In this document: positions 9,995 to 20,467 of the stretch, one piece after another
Layout of the letters: each line of letters begins with the position of its first letter
Position numbering within the stretch: the first letter of the stretch is position 1
Source: Coix lacryma-jobi var. lacryma-jobi
Taxonomy: Eukaryota > Streptophyta > Magnoliopsida > Poales > Poaceae
Reading direction: 5' to 3'
DNA length: 64,000 nt
Assembly (NCBI GenBank): GCA_009763385.1
Contig: CM019825.1
Span: 114,137,131-114,201,130, forward strand
Made by a program: the position numbers and the translations under genes
Notes under the pieces: generated by a model
Seen by the model: only the letters and a program-made list of their open reading frames with translations
Database searches by the model: none
What the model was told of the DNA's origin: nothing

Positions 9995-12900
9995 TGAAAG
10001 CCCTAGTTTGGTTTTGGTTAATTGATGAAACCTATTTGGTCTAATCCTATTGCTAAGCGTGTGTGTGTAGCTTATAAGAAAGGATTGTGACCAAGCCAAG
10101 TGGTGGAGCTAGCAAGGTGGCGACCATGGAGGATGGTGATGGCCACAAGCACTCAAGAGATCAAGTGCTCTACCATTGGTGAAATAAAGAAGAGAAGAGA
10201 TGGAACAAAGAGGCCCGAAGGCAAAGGTATAACCTATATGGCTCTTTGTTTTGGTGATCAAGACACTTAGCGAGTGTGATCACAATTAGGACAGATAGTC
10301 GTACTATTAAGAGGAGATAATTCACGGCTTATGCGGTGTCCAAGTGCCACTAGGAGTTCTCTAACATATCAATGCTTTAGACCTAGTGAGAGACTAACTA
10401 AACCCTTGGAAAATGCTTTGTAAAATGCTAACACACGTGCACAAGTGTTGAAACACTTTGGTATTGGCGTATGGGAGCAAGGGTAGAAGTTAGAAAGCGA
10501 AAGGTGCTGAGTTATCAGCATCGGACGCTGAAGGTGGCAGCATCGGACGGTGGGCCAAGCGCCCGATGACTAACCCTAGCTACAGCCTGATGCTGAAGAA
10601 GCATCGAACGCTGGTGTTGACGCAAAATGTGGTACACCACGCCTCACACACAGCAAGCCGGAAAAAGCGTGGCTTCAATCGGGTGCCCGGACGATTTGGA
10701 ATCCGGAGACGTGTCAGTCGGTTTGACCTGAAAACCAACAAGGGATAAAACTATGAGAATAAACTGGAACATGCCGGATAAGACCAGACAGTTCCATATT
10801 TACGGCTTTAAAGCCAATCATGATGGCACACAGCTATAGAAGTTGTCTGTCAACAGGTTTAAAGATCATTCGGCTAACCTTAAAGATAAGCATATATAAG
10901 TAGCTGGTTGCCAAAAGCACATGTAAGAAAACGTCATCAAGACATAGTGAATTATAAATAGGTAAATCGTAAATGTAAATCTACTCAAACAGCACATGCA
11001 TAGATTAATTCAACTAGTCTGTCGCACGTCTAGTCTTCATAAACCCGTCAAGCATAAACCCAAAGCGAGACTAATACTCGCTATAGATCTACACCACTTC
11101 CTACAATCAGATTAATCCACCGCATGATACAATCTAATGATAAGAAGCTAAAAGCATGCATATATCTGGACAGATCTATAAAAACTCATTACTCGTGTAA
11201 GCTTAACCAATTTCGGCAAGCTAGCCGAATTGGGGTCCATGGAGAAGCAACATACAAACAAGCATGATCAAACCAATCTAAAACCTGCATCTGCCGCACG
11301 ATACCAAGTTTTATCAAAGCTCAAACGTGACTGACATGCATGAACCCACAACATGTAACAACCTAGATTGGGAATTGATTCGGCCATCATGATCATACAA
11401 TTATCAGAACACGAGTAAACTTGTAAAGCAAGGCCGAACAAAGATCAATCTAGATTGGGCAAAAGAGTGTTACAAAATTAATTAAAACATGCAACACATG
11501 ATAACTTGATGAATCTACTAAATCTTGCCAAATCTAGTAGAGCCAATAACTATCTCGCTTTTGCTAAACATATGAATAAACGTCTGCCGCACGGTATCTA
11601 CCCATAAGCAAAACATAAGCAAAGACTTCTTGATCGCTAACAAGGGTCCGCCGCACGACCATTGAAAACAAACAAGACTACTTGCATCACATCTAAATCC
11701 ACCGCATGATACTAGACATGATAACAAGGTTGCCGGAACTTACGGAGGTCGACGGATCGATGATTCCTCTCGAAGAACTCGACGACACGACTAAGGACTC
11801 GAAGGTGGCACGGAGCCGATTTGTATTGATATGGTTGTGAACAATGTTTACAATAGCCGAGGGTTTATATTTATACCCTGGACGAATAAGAGTCCTGAAG
11901 GGACTACGACTAAACAATTCCTTATTTAAAAAGAAATACTAATTTAATACAATAACGAATCTACTACTTCCTTCCTGGTGGAGTATGTCTTCACCACGTT
12001 CAGGCTAACACCACTAACACCTATTGGTCTTCCAACATTGGTCGTATCCAATGAGTTTGTTTCTTGTTTGGAGTAAGTCACCTCACGATCGGACTAGTAA
12101 TCAGATGTCTTATGTCGTATGTTGTACGTATATATATATATGACCTCCAATCCAGTTTCTATCTCTCCATGCTTGCTCATTTACGTGAGGAATAATATTA
12201 TTGATATCATCGGCCAACCCCTTTTCCTTTCCAGGGTAAGTTTTATGAAATGATGTGGCCAAATATATTAATTAGCCATACCTGCATGAAGTCCCAAATA
12301 AACCGAACATGCAAGTAATATCCGATCATGCAAATCTGGTATGACGTATTGCCTTCGTTCTTCTAGCTTCTCTTGTCTTCCCTTCTATTCACGTGATGAG
12401 CCTTTGGATGTCATGTATCTTATAATATAATTTTCCTCCTTTTCAATAGCCATGTCCACGCGGTCTCAAACGGATATACCATAGTCACGTATATGTATAT
12501 ATCTCCTTTGCTTGATTTTTGCTAGCGACCACCAGACGTGTTGCTTTTCCCAAAATATACTAATATTCCCCTGTTTAATAATATTTCTCGGCTGACCAAA
12601 TTTTGGTGTCAATAGCTGGCAATGGACGCTGAGGAAGCACTATTGCAGAGTCCGATGGAGATGACGTGGCATGAGCAAGCTTTGCAGGGAGCATCGGACG
12701 CTGGCCTGCGTCTGATGCCAAACCATCGAATGCGTCCGATGTGTTTGGGAGCTTTCTGGAACCTCTCTGCATGGTCATCGGACGCAGGGGTTGAGCGTCC
12801 GATGTGAGGGTGCCGGCGCATCCGATGTGGCATTGAAAATAGCTGAAAAGAGCAGTGGCATCGGAGCGTCCGACGCCTGGCATCGGCGCGTCCGATGTCA

Positions 12901-14123
12901 CATTAACCATGGCGCGGAGAGTTTTGACCGTTGGGATCGGGCGGCTCGTATTCATAGCAGGGGACACGTGGTGCTCATCGGAGCATCGGACGCTGGGGGA
13001 AGCGTCCGATGGCCCCGACACCGGCGCTTCCGATGGTCGCGTTTTCAGCCCAACGGCTAGGCCGACTTGAGTGGCCTATTTAAGTGGCTTGGCCGGCTCA
13101 CATGGTTTTTCTCTTGCACATTTTGATCCCTAAGCATTCTTGTGAGCATAGCCAAGCCTCCCAACTCATCTCTAGTGTTGATTTGATCAAACTAAGTGAG
13201 ATTGAGTGATTAGTGCTAAGATTTGAAAGAGTTCATTCTAGTGGCACTAGTTCTTCGCATCGGCTTTGAGTTGCTTGTTACTCTTGGCATTTGCCAGTGC
13301 CTAGACGGCTTGGAGGCATTGAGGTGGAGTTGGCAAGAGAAGGAGATTGTTCTTGGCCACCACACTTCGAGATTGTGAGAGGTTTTGGAGCCTCACCTCG
13401 CCGGAGCAGCAAGAGGCATCCGTAGTGGATTGCTCATGTCATTGAGCTACCTCGCTAGTGGTAGATTCTTGTGGTGCTCTTTGTGAGCTTGGCTTTGTGC
13501 CAATTAGCCACCGGGTCACCTAGTGTTGGTCGACACAACGGGGAGTAGCGTGCCGGCAAGCACGTGAACCTCGGGATAAATCTTGGTGTCCCATGTGCTT
13601 ATTGTGATTGCTTCCACATCTTGGTGATTGGTCTTCATATTCACATTCTTGGTGATTGGCATCACAAGTGGATTTCACCGGTGATTTGCCTTCTACTAGA
13701 CGATCCCGAAGGCTCGGTGAAATCACTTCTATCTAGCTTGTTTACTTTGTGCATTTACTTTAAGTTATTCCTTTTTGTGTAGATACTATCACTTGTTGTA
13801 TATATTTTGTTATATACCTTGTGTAGCTAGTTGTGATTAGCTTGCTTAGTCTATCTATTGTACACACTTGTCTCATTTACATTATTTGTATATCATACTT
13901 GTACTAGAGCTAGATAGCTTTATTCCGCTCTGGATATTAGCTCTAGTTAATTGTGTGACATAGAAATATTAGGTAGAATTGTTGGATAGGTGGCTTGCAA
14001 CACACTATTAGGCTAGCGCAAAAAGCTTCGTCATTTGTTGTACTAATAGTGTTTGCCTAAGTGATTTTGTAGATTTTTAATTAGGCTATTCACCCACCCC
14101 CTCTAGCCAATTTGGACCTTTCA
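9995..14123 (+). repeat. 3' LTR of SIRE-2, split by a solo LTR
   Basis: The LTR opens TGAAAGCCC after the polypurine tract and closes GGACCTTTCA at 14123, so TGAAAG/CTTTCA form the short terminal inverted repeat. Removing the 2,000-bp insertion and one GCTGG copy leaves about 2.1 kb. Both halves carry the same short motif family, CATCGGACG and its inverse CGTCCGATG, for example at 10519, 10541, 12651, 12691, 12776 and 12801. This shows that 9995-10614 and 12615-14123 were once continuous. The base after the LTR resumes a LINE reading frame. The predicted target duplication is CTCTT (14124-14128), with its partner upstream of the window. Confidence 0.88.
10615..12614 (-). mobile_element. solo LTR, probably Ty3-gypsy, inserted in the SIRE-2 LTR
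   Basis: The insert is exactly 2,000 bp between direct repeats GCTGG at 10610-10614 and 12615-12619. Its ends are inverted repeats: TGTTGACGCAAAATGTGG on the left, and TATTGACACCAAAATTTGG read from the right. The terminal TG...CA has one apparent change (CA to TA) at the right end. No gag or pol frame occurs inside, so it is most simply a solo LTR left by recombination. A TATA-like GGTATAAATATAAACC read on the - strand at about 11864-11879 suggests minus orientation. Motifs like CYGCCGCAYGA recur inside. Family identity is not certain. Confidence 0.75.
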
Positions 14124-14700
14124 CTCTTCTATTTGTTTTAGCAATTGACCCTGCAGAGGCTTTTTGACGTAGCAACTAGATTGGGTTTCTTGCATCCCAT
14201 CCAGCACAGATCGGTCAAGTTAAGAGTCAGCTTATATGTCGATGATGCCACAATTTTTTTTGAACCCATCACCATAGGACTTCACTACAGCCCTGCACAT
14301 TCTACAAGTTTTTGGGCAAGCCTCTAGGTTGGTAACTAATCTTCAAAAGTGAGCGGTATATCTGATTGTCTGCGATAACACAATTATGGAGCAAATTTAC
14401 GGCGTCATCCCATGTGAGGTCAAAGCATTCCCATGCAAATACTTAGGCCTCCTACTGAATGTTAGAACGCTCTGGAGGGTTGATGTGCAGCCCATGATCA
14501 ATAAAGTCGCTGCACGCCTACCGTCATGGAAGGCAAAATTTTTGGATAGACATGGCCAACTAACTTTAGTAAATTCGGTGTTGTCCTCTATTCCTGTGCA
14601 TTTTCTCACAGTTTTCCAAATCAAGAAATGGGTGATTAGCAAACTGATAAGATTATGAGGGGGTTTCCTTTGGAAAGGAGAACTAAGTGTGAGTGGGGGC
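14124..14700 (+). pseudogene. LINE reverse transcriptase, middle part
   Basis: Codons right after the SIRE-2 LTR read LLFVLAIDP, then, after a one-base shift, LQRLFDVATRLGFLHPI and RVSLYVDDATIFF, which is the catalytic (Y)xDD box of a plant non-LTR reverse transcriptase. The frame continues as KYLGLLL and LPSWKAKFLDRHGQLTLVNSVL. It is interrupted by a stop at about 14325 and others. The piece ends at 14700, where a gypsy element is inserted, and the same protein resumes at 26975. The LINE's 5' part should lie upstream of SIRE-2, outside the window. Confidence 0.85.
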
Positions 14701-15135
14701 TGTCAGTGTTTGTTAACCGGCAACTCGTCTTGAGTAATCTCAGACGATTTGTTCGGTGGGGATCGGCGTTCGTAGGACTCGGCGAGTACACAGGGACAGC
14801 AATTTATACTGGTTCAGGCCGCTAAATAGCGTAATACCTTACGTCTAGTGCGGCGTGTGCCTTGTGTATTGTTATGATTCAATAATCGATCATCTAGGAC
14901 CTGCGCCCGGTTCCCCTTATATATCCGGGTGAGCCTCAGCGCAGACCGAGTCCTAGCTGGTTACAACAGTGAAGTCCTATTCTAATTACAGGCCTTTCTT
15001 TTACAACTCGGCTAAGTTACAAACCAGAGTCCTAATCCAAGTACACTTCATTACAAGTCTTCGGATCTCTAAAGCCGTCCTGGATTAGTCGGAGTAATCA
15101 TCGATAGATGATATCTCTGACATCCTGGTCCGTCA
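14701..15135 (-). repeat. 3' LTR of the Tat-type gypsy element
   Basis: This 435-bp LTR matches 26535-26969 with 12 substitutions and no length change by hand count. On the element's own (-) strand it starts TGACGGACC and ends ACTGACA. The flanking GGGGC at 14696-14700 is repeated at 26970-26974, a perfect 5-bp target duplication. Within the element it is the 3' copy, because gag-pol runs toward it. Confidence 0.95.
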
Positions 15136-15148
15136 AGCCCCCGAGCTC
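15136..15148 (-). promoter_or_regulatory. gypsy polypurine tract
   Basis: Read on the - strand the sequence next to the 3' LTR is GAGCTCGGGGGCT, the purine-rich plus-strand primer. Related copies (CTCGGGGGCT) recur at about 15289-15298 and 15393-15402. Confidence 0.7.
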
Positions 15149-16680
15149 TTCGTCATTTCTTCACGACGTTATCTTCTAGTTTCTTCTTGAGAATCTCCGA
15201 GTAATGTCTTGAGAAATCTTGAAGTGCTCCGAGTGTAAAGAAAATCCATGGTGTGCACTTTTTACAAAAAGTGCACCCATAGGGTGTAGCCCCCGAGCCT
15301 CTTGTTATTTATAATAACTTTGAGGATCTTTGGAGCCTTTTCCAGGTAAATCTTGAATAAGAAAAAACATTTCCTTTATAGATTATACCCTGCAGCCCCC
15401 GAGCCTGAGTTCCGAGTACCATAGTAGTCGGTTCTCGGGGTCTTCTAAATGAAGCCATTAGGTAATCTATTAAGGTTTGGAGTAGTCAGACCATGACGCT
15501 AACTTGTTGCTTAAACCGCCCAAATAATAATTACTCAGCTTCAGGTGGGCAATGTTTTCAACAAACATCCCATATCACCCCCCACTGAATAAAAATTACC
15601 TTGAGTCCAGCAATAATTGACTGGTGACTGTTCCAACTGTGCGTAATAATGATGTTTGTCGTTTTCTGCAACTGCAAACTTTTGTCGTCTTCGTCTTGAA
15701 GTGCGCGTGAGAATCAGCTCTGTTACCCATGTCGAGCTTCACATGCACCATAGTATCTTGGTTGAATTATTGGTCCAGCGATCACTCTTGTTGATGAACC
15801 TGGTCTATAGACCCAGAAGAAACCGCATATAAATACCCTGCCTGGGAAGCAAAGAGTTCATATCTTTCGAGAGTGTAGAACTTCTTATTAGTTCCATGGG
15901 TATTGCAATAGCAGTAGCTGAGATGATCGAGCCCCCGGGTGTCTTCCTTCAGTAGAATAGATGAAGTGCCCAGAAGAACTCTTGTGAAAGGACCATCCGT
16001 TAGGGTGGTTTCCAAGTGGTCGCGAGCAGAGAGACACAGAGGTGCGCCTAAAAGAACTCTTGTGACTACCACTCGTAGATAACCTCGGAGTCATAGGTTG
16101 TCAAAAGGGCGGCGAGGGTGATGGTCTTCCCTGAGTTCCTTGAGTACTGGGGTGGTACCAAAGACCCACCTTGGGATGCACTGAAAAGATAGTGTCTACC
16201 CAAGGTTCTGTGTCTGCTTTACTGCGTCTCACTGAACCCGGTCCTTGGTGCAATAGGCATCAAGGCTATGTACCTTGAATTCACTAGAGTAGCGTTTTAC
16301 ACCTTGATTGTACTTCTGTTGAAAGTTGTTGTATCTCAAGATGTTTCCATGTATCTCTGTTGTAATTCTGAGTAATAATAACAAAGATCCGGGTACTTGG
16401 AATATTTTCGAGTCCTCTGTCTTGCTTTCCGAGTACTAAATGTATCTTGCGGAAGAAGAAACTTGTCTGTTTACTGTATTCCTGTTCTCCGTCTCTAACG
16501 CCTTCTGACACGTACTCCCAGCCGTTAGGGTTTTTAGACGGTTCCATGACGCCGTTGAGAAAAGATGAACGGGTGCCAAAACAGATCTATAATAAGCCGC
16601 CGTCGGGCTTATGTTTTCCTTACGCTTTCATCAAGCCATTGCCTTCGGAGCTAGAAATCCCTTAGCCAATTCCACAGTTG
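15149..16680. other. gypsy spacer between 3' LTR and antisense gene
   Basis: About 1.5 kb with only short unsupported frames. Besides the repeated polypurine-like CTCGGGGGCT motifs on the - strand, this stretch probably holds the promoter of the + strand antisense gene. I cannot point to a convincing TATA box. Confidence 0.5.
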
Positions 16681-19600
16681 ATGCGCAGAAAATCTCTCGT
16701 CACCAACATGGGTCCCAAGAAACAGTCCGCGGCGGAGAAGAAGAAACCTAGGATCACCACCACTGGGAGACCTAAGCATCCGAACCCGCAAACTGATGTT
16801 TTGGCGTGGAAGAAGCCGGACACCACCCTGGCGGAACTGGCATTCCTGGCGCAGCAGGGATTGCTGTGGGCGCAACCACTGGATGGATGGAGGGTACCCA
16901 CTGATCATCGCGCTCCTGCCCCCAACACCACGGAGATCGCGATGTTTAAAGCCTTCATAGAGTGGGGATTGGGGCTTCCTGCTTCGGATTTCTTCCGTGG
17001 ATTGCTGCATTACTATGGTTTGTCTCTAAACCATATTACTCCCAATGCGGTTCTTCATATTGCAATCTTCGCCCATCTCTGTGAGGCTTTTCTTGGGATA
17101 TGTCCTTCTATTACCCTTTCCGCTACTTTTTCTGGTTTAAATGTCAACCTAGTGACGCTAATACCGAAGTAGTTGGAGGGGCTAGTCTTCAGGTTAGATT
17201 GGAAGTAGCCAATCAATATATAACTATTGAGTTGTTGGAGTCGGTAAAAGACTGGGCTGCTGGGTGGTTCTATATGGGTAACCCACCCCCAGCTCTTCGT
17301 CGTCACGATGGATGGCCACCGCAGAAGTGCCGTGAATGGAAGGAGAAGCTCACAAGTGAAGAAGTAGCGGCTATCCAACCCCTCCTCATTATGATAGATG
17401 CTTTGATAATCGATGGGCTGACCGGATACACTGTCGTTCAAGACTTTGTTGCCCGGCGCATCCATCCGCTTCAGCAGCGAGCCAACTATGGGTTCGAATA
17501 CCTGGGTAAGAACAACCCGGGTCGCCACGCTGTCGAGCAATTGGCAGACTGTGAAGTCCTCTAGAGAGTGAACCGGCTGCTTAAGAGCCATGAACGTCTT
17601 GCTCCAGTGATGACATCCTTCTCCGCCATTAATCCTCCTCCTCCGATAAGTACTTGATTTGTCGAGTCGTCAAGGTTCGGAATAAATATCCTTCTGACCT
17701 GACTAGGTACCCTTCTGTTTTTTAGGGCCAGGGGAGAGATAACAATGATTGTCCTCCCCTGCCTCCGGCGGCTGAAGAAGGCGGAGGCATCGCGTTGGAA
17801 GGTCCAATCCGAAGTGAGGATCTTCCTAATAAACCAAGTTCGCCTGAAGATCTTGACTGGCTTGACACAGAATCAACTGACTCTAATGTCCTGCTTATAG
17901 AACCAGAGGCTGAAGGTAGCCGAAAGAGGTCGCCGACTCCTCAACTAGAAGCCAGGGGACCAGTCCTTAAGAATTCTCGCACTGGTAATCGCCGTGCTTG
18001 CCGAAAAGTTCTTTTATCTCAAGAATTGTCTGATAAGCACTATAAGTTGGGTGCTCCTGGTAAGGGAAAACCCGAGTACTTTATAGTCCTTTTGAGTGTT
18101 GATAATCTCTTGTCTTATATATGTCGTTGTCTCATATGCTGGAACGGCGCAAGGGACTTCAAGCAGCGTGGTGTCTGAGAAGCCTCCGACTTCAGACCCG
18201 CTTCTGATACAGCCGCTCTTGAAGCTACCAAAGCCTTTAAAGCTCGTGAAGTAAGTTTTCAGCTTTGTAGAGTGTACACAGAGTTCTGATACTGACATGT
18301 ATACTTGTTTGCTTGCAGGAAAGCAAAACTAGGTGCAACAGCCTCAAGCACCGTTCCTGATCCTCAGGTGGTGGAGGAGTCAGAGCCGCTAGCCAAGGAT
18401 GGCTCCAGCATGCCGCCAACCTTCAGTCAGGTAGATCCGCTGTCTGACTCCTCTGCGTCCAAGTCTCAGGTCAAAGCCGCTCCTGACGCGGATGCTCTTC
18501 CATTGCCTCAGGTTGGTTGGTCGTACTCCATCTTTCGTTCTCCCGCTCAATTGGAGTTTGACCGAGTGTGGAATGACTGGTTTTTTCGTACATGACAGCC
18601 GGACGAACCTACCCTAGACATGGTCTTAACAGAGATACATGCAGAGGACTCAGCTTGTCAGCAGGGAGGATCTTTAGATGCACCCGAGTCCTCGCGCCAA
18701 GGAGCTACTCTTGACGTATTCGGGTATGACCAGGATCTTACTCGGCTGAAAGAGCTGAAGGATCAGGTGAGGGCTCCTTTTGAAGCTCCTCACCAATTTG
18801 TTCAGGTAAGAGTCTCAATCTCTTCTTGTTATACTGTAAACTCATCCGAGTACTCATGGTATCATTGTATTGTAGTCCTTTGACTTCAAGGTTAGAGATC
18901 AAGTCACCCGGATCCGCCAGGAGCTGTCTCGTGAAAACCAAGAGCTCCGGGACTATATTGCCCAGGACCAAATTAGTCAGAAGGTAGCCACCCAGGTTCT
19001 GCATGATCGCATTAATGAACTCCAAGGCAACCTCAAGGAAGTGGTAGCGGAGCATGACACTGCTAACGACCGAGAGGGTGAGCTGATATCCAAGTCCGCT
19101 GCTATGGAACAGAAGCTGAAGGAGCTCAAGAAGAGTTCTAAAAAGCAGCTTGAAGGTATACTTGGAGTTTTGAGTCGTTCTGCTCCATAATATTAGTCGA
19201 ATGACATGATAACTGACTGTTGTGTATGCAGATGCAAATAAACTGGCTTCTGGGTGGCAGAACGCCTTCAATCGGAAGCAGGCAGAGCTTGAAGAGGTAT
19301 TTGCTAATGCGCAGAGTACTCTTCAAGAAGCCAAATTGATGCGTGAGGGTGCTGACCGGGACCTTCTGCAGGCTTTGAAGTCTATGAAGGAGTCGCGGGA
19401 TTCCCTGATGGCCTTGGAGCAAGCTATCGAGCCCCTGCTCAACATGATTCCGGCGCCAGCAGGAGTCGAGGAGTCTTTGATTGAACGGGCCAAGGCTGCA
19501 CCTGGGCGGCTGGCGCAATATATCAAAGATATGTCGATCTCCGTGGTGCAGGGTCTGATGGCAACGCTGCGGCTACATCTGCCATCCTTTGACCTGTCCG

Positions 19601-19710
19601 CTCTGATGACCCTTCCTGAGGACAAAGGTGACGAGGACCTTGCGGCAATGCAAGAGGAGGTGAAGGCCGCCGCGGAGGAGTACTCACAAATATTAGATCT
19701 TGTAGAGTAG
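16681..19710 (+). pseudogene. antisense extra gene of the Tat element (gypsy-type transposon protein family)
   Basis: This multi-exon gene runs opposite to gag-pol, between pol and the 3' LTR. The first exon starts at ATG 16681 (or 16708) with a Lys-rich head. It then shows phrases typical of the grass family labelled 'putative gypsy type transposon' (Pfam PF04195, from memory): FRGLLHYYGLSLNHITPNAV and HLCEAFLGI. The frame shifts near 17118-17123 (one base lost in a T run), continues as YFFWFKCQPS and WAAGWFYM, and meets TAG at 17562-17564. Further exon blocks lie at about 17726-18060, 18196-18250, 18320-18510, 18600-18805 and 18880-19155. A last exon, about 19232-19710, is rich in coiled coil (QAELEEVFANAQSTLQEAK). 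Consensus GT/AG borders are visible at several joints (for example GTAAGG at 18060 and GTAAGT at 18251), but the full splice pattern is not resolved. Function is unknown. Confidence 0.75.
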
Positions 19711-20467
19711 TCTAGACTCCTCAGTCTCTGCAGCTTGTATCTCCTGAAATCAATTATTATAAGATATCAAAAATATTGGTTACTTTTGAATCTTGTGAAT
19801 TGTATATATGTCCAACTCCATATTGCGGCAAATTTCTTTGGCAATGGGTTGAGTTTATTTGTTGTGGATGTATGACCAGGTGTCTAATTAGACGAGTCTA
19901 ACCGAGTGCCCGCTGGCACTTTAGTTTGGGTCGTGTGACTTCGTTTCTCTAACCACTGAGTAGAGAACTTAGTCTTGCCCGAGTACTACTCTTAGTACCC
20001 TTGTTCAAGGGATAACAATGATCAAGCACCTCTTGAAGGACTGCAGTGTTGGTTCCTTCAGGGTGGATCGTATCCTCTTGGGGATCGCAGCTTGGGTGCG
20101 AAGGTAAGTGGACCTCTGTCCAGGATGTATGTAACAGGGTGGGTACTATCCCGCCTTGTTACGCCTTATAGGAACTAGTCTCCACTATGGTGGATTCCAT
20201 ATTTGCTATAGGCTGATAGCCGGGTGTTAAGCCGTACTATCTTGTGAGTTGTATTGAGCTCGAAGCTCGTAACTCAAGTGTGGTTTCCACTGAACCAATC
20301 TATCCGAGGTAAGCCCTGCTATCGCAGAGACTGCTATGCGACTGAATAGTGGTGATGAGGTGTAGAAAATAGCCTGGATAAAAGTTCTTATGTCGTCTGA
20401 ACTTCAAACTTTATTAATATCCGACTAATAAATACAATTGCCCTGAATCAGAGTTGTAGCGTAGTCC
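19711..20467. other. gypsy spacer between antisense gene and pol end
   Basis: About 750 bp of non-coding sequence. The antisense gene on the + strand and pol on the - strand converge here, so transcription terminators of both may lie in this stretch. No specific signal is clear. Confidence 0.5.
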
